DNA of 64,000 bases. It comes from Onchocerca lupi (Eukaryota > Nematoda > Chromadorea > Rhabditida > Onchocercidae). The notes under the pieces are model-generated. The model was not told the origin of the DNA, ran no database searches, and was given only the letters and a program-made list of their open reading frames with translations. Below are positions 1 through 15,250 of the stretch, in pieces. The first letter of the stretch is position 1. Each line of letters begins with the position of its first letter. Where the stretch lies: positions 1 to 64,000 of the forward strand of contig JAOVVO010000348.1 in assembly GCA_028564675.1 (NCBI GenBank), written 5' to 3'. The position numbers and the translations under genes were made by a program.

Positions 1-3000
1 TAAAAAAAAAAAAAAAAAAAAAAAAAAAAACATTATCAATTTCGATCTTTTTTAGCTTCAAATTTTCAGAAAACTATATTTTTTTTTTTGTTTCGGCTTT
101 CTTTTTCATTGTTTTCAGTATAGCAATATCAGAGATTAATTCGAAAAATTCATCAATCATTGTTTTTTTCTTTTTTTTTTTTTTTATAACTTGTAAAATC
201 TAATTTATGGAAAATTTAGACTGAAAAATTTTATCTTAAATTTTTATTTAACATTTTCAAAGAAAAAAAAGAATTATGCTATAATTAGAACATTATAAAT
301 TTGAAGAATATTCATGCTGTTTATTTTTTGAATATTTTTTAACAAATAACAAATTTTTTCATAATTATTTATTTTTGCTTTCTTAAAAATGATGTTGAAT
401 AAATTTCATTTTTTCTTTTCGTTTTTTATTTTATTCTGATTTTTTTTTTAGGTTTCCGAAAAAAAAAAAAAAAAAAACGAAAACTTCAATTATTGAGAGG
501 AATAATTAACAGCTGTAAGATTATTATGAATGAAAGCAAAAAAAAAAAAAAGAAAAAAAAAAGAAAGAAATACTGGAAAATGAAAAGAAAAAAAAAGTTT
601 GAAGTTTGTTGTTGCTCTCTTTTTTTTTTTAAACTTTTATTTTTTTTCTCTCTCTCTCTCTCTCTTTCTCTCTTCTCTTTTCTCTCTTATTATTTATTCT
701 TTATTAACATCATCGAATAAGAAAAATTATTTAAATAAATTATTAATTGAAAATTAATTGATAATTGATGAATTTTTGAATTGAATTTGAGCAATGTTTT
801 TTTTTTTGTGTGATAAATTAATGAAAATGAAAATACCATAAATAATGGAAAAATGAATGAATGAAAATTTAATTTAAATTTAAAGTTTTTTTTTCTTTTC
901 TTTCATTTCTCTTTCTTGTTTATTCAATTTTTAATTTTTATATATGCAAATAAGTATTTATGTTTCACGCTTGTTTAGTTTTTTTCTAAATTCCATAAAT
1001 ATTAATAAATACATAATACATTATTTACTTATTGAAAAGATTGACTCAGAAATGTTTGAATTTTTTAATTTTCAAATTTTTTATATTTTAAGAAAATTGA
1101 TAAAACTTTTCTTAACACACATTTAATGCTTATCGTTAAATAACAATTGACATATTTGTTTATTTGAATTTATTTTTTTTTTTTGAAAAAATCTGCAATT
1201 TCTAATCAATAATTTGTACTTTTAAAAAGAAAATTAAGATAAGCTATAAAAATATTTATTACTGAATAATGAAATTACATACTAATAGAAATTAAATCAA
1301 TTAATTGTTTTATCTTAAAATCATTCTAATCATTTGCATTTCAAGAATTTTGTTAAAATAAAGGAAAAAAAATTTATTTTTAATATTTCTAATATTTGAA
1401 GCAAAAAAAAAAAGACTTTTAATTTTTATTTTTAAAAGAAATTCAATTTCAACTAATCATCCTAGTTTTCATATTTCAGGATAATGATTAAATGACGTAG
1501 TATCAAAGTAAAGTATCATTAATCATTAATCTTCGCACCATAATTAGGATGTTTTAATTATCTCAAAATTGATTAATATTTTTATCAACTTATGAAGAAA
1601 TCATTCTTCTGCAATTAATTTTGTAAAATTAAAATTTTAACTTTCCATAATCAAAATATAATTACGGAATAAATAAAGCTACTTTTTCTATTTTTATTTC
1701 TTATTTTTTATTTTTTTTTTTTTTTTTGTCGTAATTCTAAGCAGATGAAAGGAACGAAAACGAAAAGAAATTAGTGATTATTCTAAAGAAAGGGAAAAAA
1801 TAAGTGATTATTTTGATAGAGAAAGAAAAATTTAGTGATTATTTTAATAGGAAAAAAGTGTCAATGATAATTTTGATAGCATGATACATATGTGATAAGA
1901 AATGATTAAAACAAATTGCATATCGCTTCGTAAATAATTGATAAATTTGGCAAACTTTTATTTTTTAAATTCATGCAAACATCAATCATAGAATCGCCGA
2001 ACACTAACATTATCAATTTATCAATCCATTGAGCTAACATATTTCCGGAAAGAAGAAATATGTCATATGCTGATAAGATAAGCTTTCTGTCAAATTTTTA
2101 TAATCATCAAATTAATAACTGCTTGATAATTTTCAAAAATAATTATCAAATTTTTATTCTTGTTATAAATGATATCAATGATCATTTTATAAATGTGAAA
2201 AAATTACCAATATTTAATTAAAATATTGATAATTTTATCATATTTATAAAATAATTACTTAAATTTTCCAACTTTTCCTCTTTCTCCATTATTGATTTAT
2301 TATTTCTTTTGCATTTTAATTTAAGATAAAATTTAATTGAGATATAAATCAAATTGAAATCAAATTTCTTCAGCTATGCAATTTTTAATAAATGATAAGA
2401 TATTTTCGCATAAATCTGAATATATTAGTATTTAATTTAAATTATAGAATTGATGAGTGTGTCAGTTTCAAATTTAAATTGTTCGATAATTAATGAATAT
2501 ATTAAAATTTAATTTAAATTACATAGTTTACTAATATGTCAGTTTCAAATTCAAATTATTCGATATTTTATAATATAGAATACAAAATATTTGTTGAATA
2601 TTATAGAGTAAGGTGTTTGTTATATATTAGTTGGGCGGAATCTAGTAATTAAGTTAATTAATATATAGGTAAATAATAATTTGCATTGATGTAAATAATG
2701 CATACTTTTATTATTATCATTATAAGTAATACTATCATTATCTTAAATATTCAATTTCTATTATCCTTAATTTATTTTACAATTTAATTACGTCATCTAA
2801 ATACACAAAAGCTCAAGCCTATTTTCTACTTCATTAATTACATTTTTTTATCGCTGATTTTCGATCATTTAATTGATCAATTGATAAGTAAAGCTGAGTA
2901 AAGTTATTGAGATTAGTGAAAACTAGTATTTGATACGATCATTTACTGATAAGAATAAAAATCGAAGAATTTTAGCGAAAACTTTCAATTTCTTTGCTTG

Positions 3001-6000
3001 ATAATTTATATTCATCAATTTATTAATCGCATTTGTTAATAAAACTAACTTGTAAAAAATGTTCAAGTTTTGAGATTCTTAAAAACAAGAAATTTTTAGT
3101 CAAAAATTTTCATCATTTTAAAAAAGTTTGATTATAAACTTTTAAATTACCTAAAATTAATTTATAATTGATCCAATTGTGCAATTTTATTCGCATATTT
3201 AATTGTTTCAAGAAAGAAAATTCTCTTTTCATCAAAAATTTTTTTTGTCTTTATTCGTCCTTCTTATGACGCAAATGTGAAATTCCATCGTTATTCGCCA
3301 CAAATTGAATTTTTGAGTATCAGAAAAATTTTAGATGAATAATTTTAGACATGAAAGCAAGGAAATTATTATTATTGCTATAAAGATTTAATTTTTACTT
3401 TTAAATTTTAATGCTACTTTTAATATTTTATCTTCAAGCAAGTAATGTTTGAGAAAAAAAAAAAAAAAAATGTGTCAATTCTGTCATTTCCTGCAATTTA
3501 TGAATGATTTATTATTCGAAATGGTGCAGTTTTTTTTTTTTTTTTTTTTTTCTTGCATTTATTATAATTTTTTTTTTCGCTAAAAATGACTATTTTTTTT
3601 TTTTTTTATTTAAAATCATTTTAGCATTTAACAATAAAATGCTAAAGTACTTGGGAAAAAGCAAATTTGATATTTAATTGTTAAATCGCAATCTTTCGCA
3701 TAAAGAAAAGTAATTATTTTTTCTTAATATTTTCGAAATTCCTTATTGTTGACATTGAATCGAAATTTTTCGTACAAAAAAAAAAAAAAAAAAAAAGTAG
3801 TAAATATTCGTATCGCTTTTAAAATTTCTTAAAATTTGATATGAAAAGATCATACGAATTAGATAGCCAAATTCAATTTAATACTGAAATTTAATACTAG
3901 ATTCAATTTAATACTAATTATCTGCATTCATTTATTTTCATTATAATATTAATTATCATCTATTCTTTCGCTTCGGAAACGAATATTCAGGTTATGTTGA
4001 ATTTACCGATTATCTGTGATATTAAATGAGACTAATTAAGTAATTAAGTTGATTCAAGATAATAATATAAAAATTGGAAAAAATAAAATTTTTATATTTC
4101 ATTGTACTCATTCTAATGATATAATGTTGAATATTAATTAAAGATATTTATGTTCTAAAATAAAATTATATCGTTTTCCTACCGTTTTCTTATCTATTAT
4201 TCACATTTTAATTTAAAACTGGAAATAGAATAATTATGAAAATATCGGAATTTAGACTAATAAGTTTTACTTTTCATTTTTCAAAGCAAATAGTTTTCAA
4301 TACAAATATCAAACTATTGTATTGCGGACTTTTTAATTTATAAAATTGAAAGTAAATTTTTTTTTTTTTAAATGCCATTTCCGTCTTCAATATTTTCTCA
4401 TTTCATAATTTTTCTTTTTTTTTATATTCCAATTTTCATTGCATAATCTTAAATTTAACTTAAATATCTTTTCTTGACATTATATAAATGAAAAGCTAAA
4501 GAAACGAATAAAACTGCAAAAAAAAAAAAGGCTAAAAAAAGTGTAAAATTGTATAAAATTAAAATGGCTTTGTAAATTTTCAAAAAAAAAAAAAAAAAAA
4601 AAAAAGAAACTCATTAACTAAAAAGGAAAATTTGTTGAAGAAAATTTCGATAGATTTTGTCCATTTTAATAAATTTTTAATTTTTAAGCTTTTGCAAATT
4701 TCGAAAAATTTATTTTTCTTTAATATTGCACTTTTTCAAATTTATTTTTATAATTTTTCGAATTTTTTTTCTTCCCTCATTTTTCTCGTCTGTTTGTTGC
4801 GTTATTTTTATATGACAAATTAATGTTAAAAATTTATTTCTTCTGATACTTGAGAAGATAAAATGGATGAAGCAAAAAGAAGAACTAATGAATTATTAAC
4901 ATTTAAGTGATTGCTTAATGGGACACTAATAGTTTTAACTTCAAAATATTTCTTCTTTCTCATCCATTTTGCTATTATTGAATTGAATTTATTATCCTAA
5001 AAAGGCTAAATTTACTAGGCTTGATTTATAATTAGGCATCATTACTTTTTTTTTTTACTAATCAATGATATCATTTTTGATATAAACAAGAAAAAAGAAA
5101 ATCACTCACTTTTTTTTCATTTTAAAAATTCATTTGTTTTTTTTTTCTCAAAATTTATTAACTTTATTTTTATTTTGATTTTATTCGTTCTTTTTTTTTT
5201 TTTATTGTTTCAAATTTTCATTTCAGAAATTTCAAAGTTATACTGTGTATATTTTGATGAAACATCATCAATGAAATGATGAATTTTTGCTAATTTTTTA
5301 AAAATTACTATCAAATCTTATCCCTATGTTGAATCATTATGTCCAGAATAGAATTTAAATTAACATGATAACAGGAATAAATTTTTAATTTTAAATCAAC
5401 CAAATTAATGCTAAATTATATTTGTGTTCACGTGAAGAATGATGAATAATACTTTGAACTAATTCGAAGAAATTATTTCCCATTTATCTTGACCGGATTA
5501 AAATGATATTACGGAAGTGAATCAACCGGAAGAATCCGGAAAAATGAAAGAAATAACAGTTATCGTTTATTGCTTAATGATTCTTGCCATACTTTTCTCC
5601 AATACTCAATAATTCTCACTTTATCACTTTTGCTGATAATTATTAGCATTTATCAGTAGCGATTTAAGATATTTTTTAATTCCATTTACATCTATTATAA
5701 GATGTTTTTCTGTTAGCTGATAATATTCCGTAAATTTATCATGAATAATTAATTGTTAATTAATTAATAGTTAAAATAATAATCTATTAATTAATTAATT
5801 AATTGGACTATTTCCTTCCTTAATAGCATCATAAAAAAACACATTAAATGGCATATGATTAAATACGATAAATGATAAATCATGGATTTTTTTCATTTTG
5901 CAGAACAAAATAAAAATTTTATCAGTGCAAAATCATTTAACAAAAAAATGGCGAAAAAATTTAAAAATTTTCGAACGACAAGTTCATCTTTTTTTGACGA

Positions 6001-7759
6001 CATGAATGAAAAAGTTTTTTTGACGCATACGTGTAGATGCAATTTAATTTATACTTGCGAATTTTTCCGGTTTTTTTTTTTTTTTTTTTTTTATTTCCTT
6101 GCAAATATTTATAATTAAATTTGTTGCAATTCAAAAATTTGAACTAAAAGTTCATTTTTTTAAATGATTAAATTAGTTGAGTTAAAATATTTATTTTTTT
6201 ATTAAATAATTGAATAATAGCTTATTTTATAGCTTCTAATAAAAAGGGTGAAAATATGATGCAAACTAAAACGATTGATAATACTGCCAAAATTAAGCGA
6301 TCAATAATTTTTTATTTACTAAATATAAAAACTTTTTTGTTTACTTTTATTTTTCTTCAATTTAATCAAAAATTATTGATCATTACATTTTTATCTCTTC
6401 TATTCTTTTGTTATTTTTACTTTTTTTTTTTTCGAGATATTTTGTTTGATTTCAAATTTTGAATAAAAGAATTGGAAAATTCAGCAAACATTTTCTTTTC
6501 CGCTTGAAGAAATTCCTCATTTCTTTGCTATTCTTTCCATCTTATTTTTCAAAATTTTTTTTTTCTCTTATCTCATTTCAATCTTTTCTTATTTTGATCA
6601 TTATCATTTTAAAGGAAAAATTTAAGTTATACGCGATCGCTTTTTTTTTTTCTGCAAAAAATGTTTGTTATTGTCTGTCTCAGTTCATTTTATTTTTTAT
6701 TTTTAAAAAAAACAAAATGTTAATTGTCATTTGATTTAATCAAAGATAAGGAATACTTGAGGCACCTAAAAAAGCATAATAACTTTTAATTATTCTTTTT
6801 TTCTTTCTTTTTGCTTCTAAACTATAAATTTAATTCAAATGATAAGCATTAATTAATAGCGCCAATCAATTAATCCTATAGCTAATATTCAAATTTATTC
6901 TAATTAATTATTTCTATATAAATGAGTGTATGCTTATTTGTGTAAGTCTGAATAAATATTATCATTTCCAAATTACATCAAATTTTGTATTTAATGAAAG
7001 AAAAAATATTTTTCCATCTCTTCAAAATATTAACTTAAATTCCTATAATATTAATTATAAAAATATTCTTTTGAAAATTTTATTATGCTTAGTATATTTT
7101 TTGATAAATTGTAATAATTTCAGGAAAAAATTTGTTATGAAAAAAAGGAAATAAAAGAAAGTAAAAGTATGAATGAAAATTAATAAATTTAATAAAATAT
7201 TTTTGTCTTTGAATCATGAATAATTAATTACATCTGTAATAATCATTCATAATTATATAAAAGAAAAAAAAAAAAAGGGCAACTGATGTTCATACACATG
7301 AAAAAAAAAAAGTTTTTTTCAGTTTTGTTTATAAAATCTTTCTTTATTTTTAAAGTGCATAGTGTATAAATGCTTTATTTAGACATAGTAGATGGTTTAA
7401 AGAAACTTACCTGTTATTAGAATTGTAGTTTAATTAAATAATTATTAATATGATGCACTATTAGGTTTATTGTTCAGTCATTATATCTTATTGTTCAAGT
7501 ACTGCGCTTTATGATATTTATTAATTATGGGATTATTTTATATTACTAAAAATAATTTTGTTCATCATTGACTACAAATAATGATTCAATTATATGAGTG
7601 ATAAAAACAGACTCAATATATGCAGTATTTGGCATAAATGAAAATCATTTTCGATAATTATTTAATCATTAATTATCTTTTTTGCATTACAATTCCAAAT
7701 ATTACTGTATTATTTCATTCATTGTGATATAAATGTTATATTAACTTATCATTTATATC
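1..7759. other. AT-rich non-coding stretch, no gene seen
   Basis: Very AT-rich sequence with many poly-T and poly-A runs (for example at 1-30, 3527-3552, 4580-4605 and 6069-6091). The open frames here are short, low-complexity and rich in F, K, I and N, with no paired acceptor and donor of matching phase. I see no exon on either strand. It could be intergenic, or hold unseen 5' untranslated exons of the cyclase gene downstream. Confidence 0.6.
648..688. repeat. (CT)n microsatellite
   Basis: A run of CT dinucleotides with a few interruptions, next to a poly-T tract. It creates a spurious leucine/serine-rich open frame. No function is implied. Confidence 0.9.
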
Positions 7760-7764
7760 AGTAC

Positions 7765-8302
7765 CAGCTATAGATGGAGCATGGCCGGCCAGCTAATCTA
7801 TATAAATAAAAATATCCGCTCATTTAATTTCACCTGTCATAGGTATGATTACAGAAACACTTGCATATTCAAATGCATCGTTGTTTCAAAATTTCAAAGC
7901 AATCAATGAAGAACTTGCAACGTTGTGTCAAAAACCACAATGAACATTTACATTTTTATTTATATGAATTATTTGTTAACCATTATCTAGCAATGAATCA
8001 ATGATTGGTTGACCTCTCTTTTTTAATCGTTAAATGGGAAATATGGTTATTTTTTCAGATTTTAGCGGGAAAAATATTTATCCTTGCGGTGTTTTGGCGG
8101 GAAACATGTTTATCCTTATAGACAAGTTAAAAAAAGAATTAGATATAACTATATCGAAATAAGCGCCTAAATGCAAATGCAACGTTGAATCAAAATTTCA
8201 AATCAGTCAGTAACGTTGTGTCAAAAGTCAAAATTTCAAATCAGTCAGTAACGTTGTGTCAAAAGCCACAACGAACATTTGCAATTTTATTTATATAAAT
8301 AA
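7765..8302 (+). repeat. Dispersed repeat element, copy A
   Basis: Shares blocks, in the same order, with 25745-26180, 46660-46785 and 55040-55232. The left edge has a motif reading tctatataaataaaaat and the right edge has its near inverse complement, attttatttatata, so the element has short inverted ends. Inside are a cgcctaaatgcaaatgcaac block, a directly repeated block of about 40 bases ending in aacgttgtgtcaaaag (8168-8270), and two G-rich motifs of the form TTTxGCGGGAAA (8061-8073 and 8092-8104). No long open frame is present, so it is probably a non-autonomous mobile element or its remnant. The family is not identified. Confidence 0.65.
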
Positions 8303-9244
8303 ATTATAGAATTATTAATCATATTAATAAGTACTAAATATCATTAATTTTGTTAATAACGATTTGCAAATTTTTTCGTAATAAAGAGAAATAATTAAAG
8401 TGATAACAAATAATAACATATATTAATGTCACAAATAATTAAAGATATTTATTCTTACTTAAATCACACATAGCTATTGTGATATTTTGATGCCAATATC
8501 AACGCTATTATTTTATTACAATTCATTATCATTGCCATTAAAAAAAAAAAATTATTGTTTATTTAATAAATTGAATATTTTTTCATTGTTAAAAATATGC
8601 TTATTAATTTATTGATCGATCGGCTGAAAAATATTGATATGAAGAAGAAGATGTACACAATGGTTGTCATATAATTGACAAGTTTAACAAATGGTGAAGT
8701 AATATTTGAAATGATGATGAATGTCATCATATGGGGTCGAGAAATTATTCACTTTCAAAATTTGTTTGGCACCCCAATATTATTCTATCTATTTTGTTTA
8801 CTTTGTCTACACAGCTGGTATGTTGATGTTGCTGTTGCAATTGATAATAGTTTTGATACTGTTTTTCTAATTTTCCAATTTTTTTTTTTTTTTTTTTAAA
8901 TTCAGTGATTATAAAAGATGTGTAAAAACTAAATTGAGAAATATTTTATAACAGAAACATATGCATAACATTTATTATATTTTGATTTTCCTACTTATTA
9001 TTGTTTTCTTTTTCACTTTTCGATTTATTTTTATCCATTTGATTGTACTTTTAGACTTTTCAAGCATTTGCTGCTTTGTTTATATTCATTCATTATTATT
9101 GCCATGGCAAAATAGTCATTGCACTGTACAATTTTTATTCTCGAATATCTAATTTTTTCTTCTTTGTTTTTTTAGAATTTTAAACGAGAATATTTTCTTT
9201 TTCAAACCAATTTATAATAGTTATAACTTTGACAGATCAAAAAA

Positions 9245-9278
<34 letters not shown>

Positions 9279-12200
9279 AATGTCAGGATCTGAAAATCCT
9301 GTAATTTCGCAATATCAATTGAAAAATTGTGACAAACAAAGAAAAATTTTTAAATTATGAATTAAAATTGAGAAAAATAACAAATGTTATCTTTATTTGC
9401 AAAAATATTATTTTATTTACCAATTGATATTTTATACTTTTTTTTTTCATTTTAAATGATTTTTTTTTTTTTTTTAATAAAAAATTGTAATATATTAATT
9501 GATGAATAGAAAAATATTTTTCATTTTTAATTTTTAATTTTCAAAAAAGTATTTTATATTAGTGTTGTTATGCATTTTAGAATAATTATTTCTTGCAAAT
9601 ACAAAAGTTTTTGATTTTAAAAGCGTAAAAAATTTCCATTCTGTTGATTAAGTATAATGAAAATGGCAATTTTATGCAGCATAACTTAGGCTTAGATTGG
9701 ACATTTTCATTTAACTTAAGCTGGAAAAAATTCTCAAATTGCATGCCATTTTTGCAAAAATGCAAGCAATATTTTGAAAAAACATTTCATATTGAAAAGG
9801 TTTTTTTCCTTATCTTTTTTTTCTTCTTTTTTATCACCAATTTTATGATGAATGAGATAGCTGATAAAGGAATGCAAGAATAATGATGCTATTTTTAATG
9901 AATATTGCTTTTTCAATTTTCTGTAAATCGATTTCGCTTTCCATTTTGCCAGAAATTTTCAATCATTAATTGTTAATTAAAATGACTGATTTTCCATTTC
10001 TAACTTGATTTCTTATCTTAATTAAAATCGCATAGCACAATGCAAAATTTACCAGTATTTTGTATTTTTTTTTTTTTTTTGTTATTATATATGATTTCAT
10101 TTTTTTTAGTATTCAAATTTTGTAAATTAAAAAAATAAATTCATTTGGAATATATTGAAAAGAAACATATTTTATTTTTGTTTTGAAGTAAATGTATATT
10201 AATAGCACAAAAAAAAAACCGAAAATTTATGCTATAAATTTCATTTTTTTCGTTAGATCCATCTTCTCTTTCAAATTTAAAATTAAATCGAGTATTTTAT
10301 AATTTGCTTTTTTTAATACTGATATTAATATGCATATATTTTGAATTCTTATTTTATACTAAAATCATTTAGCGTCATTATAAATTCTTAAGTGAAAATT
10401 GTAATTAAATAGTTTTTGCTAAAATAAATCGATGTGTTCAACAATTTTTTCTTTGATTTTCTGATTAGTAATTTAAAATTTATCCATGAATTGATTTGAT
10501 TATCAGATAATAACTTTAAATTGAATAAGTTTTAAAAAAAATTGCTCGATTATTCCAACTTATGCAAATCTTTCAACGATAATGTAAACATATAACGAGA
10601 TGATCCATTTTAAATTTATCCGTTAATTAGATTTCGTATGACTAGATCTAATGAGTTTATGTAAATATCCACTACTAACTTAATTTTGTAGAAGGCCAAT
10701 TTTAGAAATCTGACGGAAGAGATCAGAAAACACATTTTGATTTCAAGTAAACATTTCTTAATTTCTTATATTATCAATTCAGGGTTAATGGCAAAAATTT
10801 CTTAATGATTGACTATTTTTTGCAAAGTAATTCGAAAATTCTAGAAATAATCTTAATTAGGAAGAAAGAAATTAGGCGAAGATTGTTGAGAAAAACAAAA
10901 TTGTTACATTGTTATAGAAAAACGAAATGGGCACAAATGGATAAATAATTGAAAAAATGAAATGGTTCTTGTTCGAGTTAATTTCATTGTTTATTTAATC
11001 TTGTAAAATTTTAATTAGAAAAAAAATTTGAAACAGAAACTTTACAAGACTTCTATTCGAAGTTATTGAAATTTATCGAAGAAATAAAATTTTAATTAAT
11101 AACAGAGTAATTTTATTATTTACTTCATAGAAATACGATAAAGATTATTTTTTAAAATTACACTGAAACAAAATGAAATTATATTTTAATTATTAAATTT
11201 GTCATCATAAATTTGCAGTATTTTATTTTAATTCTATCATTGAATTTGTTATTCTAATTAATTCTTTTTTCTTGTGAAAGATATTATGATTCAGACGATG
11301 ATTTTTTAATCGGATAAAAAAAAAATTTGAAAATTTATTTTATTTTATTTTGTCGTAATTTTTAATGATTCCAATTAACCATATATATTTACAAACAATA
11401 AGCATTTTTTATCGAAGTCTGATTAATTATCTGGTTAATTAGTTTGGTTAATTATCCGCCATTTTTAGTATCTCTGATTGCATCGCAAATAATCTCGAGA
11501 TCTTGACAAATTAGTGGTCAGTATTTTTAAAACTTTTGATTTGATAGCTGATATAAAGAATGAAAATGACAGCAAAAAAGCTTAAAATAAGCTTTTAATT
11601 AATGATTTCGATATTTTGATTACAAATACATAGGCGAATGATTTGTATTTTTCGTGACTTTGATATAAAATGTTAATGTAGATATGCATTTTATTCGACT
11701 TGAAATAGATCAAAATTTAAGTTTGATTTAAATTTAAATTAAATTTAAATCAGTGCTGCTAGATAATAGCTTGCAAAATAAAAAAACGAAATAACCTCTA
11801 ATTAATATATATTTTTAATTGCTAAAGTTAAAAGTTTTTTTTTGTGTTTTTGTCTTTTAACTTCAGTAATTATAAAATATATTAATTATATATGTATATA
11901 ATGATTGAAATAATCTATAGTAGCAGAATCCTTAATTAATAAATTTTTCTTTTTTCTCTATTGCTAATTTAATTTAAGCGTTTTTTTTTTTCAATTATTT
12001 TGAGTACTTTTTTGAATTCAAATCTGAATTTGAGTATTTTTTTGAAAATTGAAGTATTCTAACTTACAGTTTATCTACATTTTTGTCATTTACTATTTGC
12101 TAGAAAATAATTAATTTATGATTACTCACGTATCTGTTACTTATCACCTTAATTTTCATCATTTTTATCACTATTATGTTCCAAACTATTCAAATTAATT

Positions 12201-13442
12201 ACTTGTAATAAAAAATTATTCCTATACTGCATTTAAGTTCCTTAATATATCAATTTGTCTGAATGAAATTCCATTACAGATTATTTGATAAAAAATGTGA
12301 TTTAAATTTTTGTATTATGAAATTCCAATATTATCGCTATTTTAATCATAATTCTCTCTAACTATCAATATTAATATAATTTAAGTCAAGGAAAAAAGCA
12401 AATTTTTCTTAAAATAATTATAGAAAAATTTGTTCATTCGTACGAAACAATCAAATTTACATACTAAATTAGTAAAATTTCATCCTTTCACTTCATTTTC
12501 TAATTATTCAAATTAAATTACGTGGAAGTTGAATTCTTGCCAATAAATAAACTTTAAATAGTAAGAATAATAATCTTCCTTTTATCCGTGTTTTCTTTCT
12601 TTGTCATATCAAATTGAAGATAACATGAACCGGTTATTGATTTTTTTTTTTTTTTTTTTTTTTTTGTTCAAATTAATCGGAATATTTTCTTCATGTTTCC
12701 GATTAATTCGATTACTTCACTTTGCGACCTGATAACATTTATTTTGTAATTATTATCACTTCATTTTGAAACTGAACCTTTGATAGAAATTTTGCTTTTG
12801 TCGTAAATTGCAAAAAATTTAAATGAAAATTATCGAAAATTTGAAATGAAAAAAAAATTGATGATAATTTTAAGTTCTACACAATTATTCATTTCTATTC
12901 TTAATTCGGCTTATTATCTCATCCATTTTTATTTCCTCTTTTTTTCTTTTTTTTTTTTTTAGAAATTTTAAATTATATTTGTAATAGACAAATATTTATT
13001 ACTTTTTTAATTTATCTATTACTTTTAAATTTTATACAATTGTTCATTTTTTCTTTTATTTAAAATAAAAAAATTTAATTTATTTTATCTATTCTTATTT
13101 TCCTCGCTTTCATTTTTTTTAATCTTCTTTTTACTTTTCTTAACTTGTTATTACTAATCATTTGTTTTTTTTTTTTTTTTTTTTCTCAATCATCTACAAT
13201 CGTTTGTCAATTTTTTTTAAATGTTAATTTTACAATTTTTCAATTTTTCCAAATTTCGCAATATCAATACGCCTCTTTCGCAGTTTTTTCTTAAAAATTT
13301 TCTGGTTTTTCAAATTCTGTAATTTTTTTTTTTTTTTTTTTTGATAATATTATTTATAAATTAAAAAATAATTTCCTTCATCTATAGCTTTAATCTTATT
13401 CAAATTTTACTCCTTCTAATAATTTATTTATTGTGCTGAATT

Positions 13443-13553
13443 CTTCATCTAATGCTAAAGCAAGGGCCAAGGCCAAGAGGCAAAAAATGATCAAAAGAGC
13501 CAAATCGGCAAATTCTTTATCAACAACAATTACAACTATTTCGGCAATTTAAT
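13443..13553 (+). other. GC-richer island with a short coding-like frame
   Basis: About 110 bases markedly richer in G and C than the surroundings. In one plus frame it reads as a basic Ala/Lys/Arg run, then Ser/Thr/Ile, ending at TAA (13551-13553). The frame is closed upstream at about 13394, and no good acceptor lies between that stop and the basic run. It could be a terminal exon with a weak acceptor, part of an untranslated exon, or a low-complexity repeat. I could not connect it to any gene. Confidence 0.2.
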
Positions 13554-13653
13554 TCAATTGTTATTCTTTGTTAGGATAATTTTTGTTCATTTCATCGTTA
13601 TTCTTACATTATCGATAGTTTCATCTTTTAAGATTGAAATTCTCTTTATTAGT

Positions 13654-13676
13654 TTCTCTCTCTCTCTCTCTCTCTT
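13654..13676. repeat. (CT)n microsatellite
   Basis: Short perfect CT run followed by T-rich sequence; simple repeat. Confidence 0.9.
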
Positions 13677-15162
13677 TATCTTTCTTTCTTTTCCTCTTTT
13701 AATCATTTATCCAATTATTTTTGAAAATTATCAGGAAACTTGATCTATGTCGAGAAAGAATGAAATTTTTTCCTTAGCTAGAGTTGTAAAAATAAGTTTC
13801 GAATTCTTGATTAATTGATGTTATTATCAGTTCAAAACAATAAATATCATTTTTGATTCTATAGTTTTTTGAAATATTTAAAATTTTAACTTATAGAATT
13901 GCTTAAAATGACATAAAAATAATTTAAATATGAAAAATTCACAAAAAATATTTAATTCTATTTTTTGTTATGCCCATTTTTTCCTTTTTTTTTTTTTGGA
14001 TTTTAAACATAAAATTTAGAAAAAAGTATAATATTCTGTAAAATAAACAAATTCTTCAATTTATAAATGAATTTTTGCATTTTCATCATGATAGTAAGAA
14101 GATTATATCAATTTGGTTTATCAAAATTTTGTTCTTTTGCTTGAAATTGATTCAAATACTTATTTTAATTTCTTATTTTATTTAAATATAAATCTTAATT
14201 TTGAATTTGTTTTTTAATATTCACTAATCATCAATCGATATGCTCATATCAAAATTTTATCAAACTGTGATAAATGAAATATGATGGAGAGAAAAAGAAG
14301 CGTTAGAATTTTATTAGAATAAACGCTGAGGCAATATACTATTAGAAAATATTAATTCTGAAATAGTTTGGGAAAATTTTGCAAAAAATAAAAAATTAAT
14401 ATTTGAAATAAATAAATAAATTAAAAAAATAAATGCCTCTAGACAAATTAATAATGCAATATTTAAAAAATAAAAAAAGAAGATAAAGAATTAAAAAAAA
14501 AAAAGAAGCTTTCTTGAATTAATAAACTTAAAGTTCGATTTTTTTTTTTCTATATTTTATAATTTTAATTTCACATTAATCTAAAAAAAAAAATCATCCT
14601 TCGATTTCCTTCCTCAATCTATGCATAATTTTAATAAATTAAAATTCAGGTTTTTTTTTCCCTAAAATTGCTGTTATCTTTTATGTGAACGTAAAATTTT
14701 ACTTTTTTGTAAATAAAATATCAAATTAAATGAAATTAGATGAGATTAAATAAGAATTTGTCAAAATTAAATGAGATATAAATATTTACTCATATAAATG
14801 TCTACTTTTATTTCTTTATAAAAAAAATACCATTTTTATTTCATTTTTCAATTATTTTTGACAAAATTAAATTTATCAAATCGCAATTCTTCAATGATAA
14901 AATGGTGAAAAATTTTGCATAAAAAGTTGGAAGTTTATTTCCATTCGAAGAGAAATTCAATATCAAAGAAATATTTGCAATTTTTTTCTTTTTTTACTGT
15001 CTTTTTAATTTTTTTTATTTAGTAAAAGTATTGTTGTCAATTTTTTTTTTTTTTTTCAATTTTTATTCAAATAATTTAGCTTCTTTTTTTCATATAACAC
15101 TTTATTGATAGTATGTTTGATTTGTTTTTTTACATTTTTATCATATTTTATTTCATAATAAA

Positions 15163-15250
15163 ATAATGATTGATAATAGTGATAATAATATTGATAATGA
15201 TTGGTGATAGTAATAATGATAATGATAATGATAATAATAGTGATAATAAC
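15163..15250. repeat. GAT/AAT-rich microsatellite
   Basis: Imperfect trinucleotide run of gat, aat and agt units (gataatgataatgataat core). A similar repeat occurs at 59979-60046 within the Tudor gene. Confidence 0.85.

Noticed and set aside
493..720. 75-codon plus frame rich in Lys, Phe, Leu and Ser
   Set aside because: Built from poly-A, poly-T and the CT microsatellite; no splice context and no recognisable domain.
8675..8899. Open frame in a slightly less AT-biased patch
   Set aside because: Begins without a clear start, ends in a poly-T (Phe) run and has no phase-matched exons around it.
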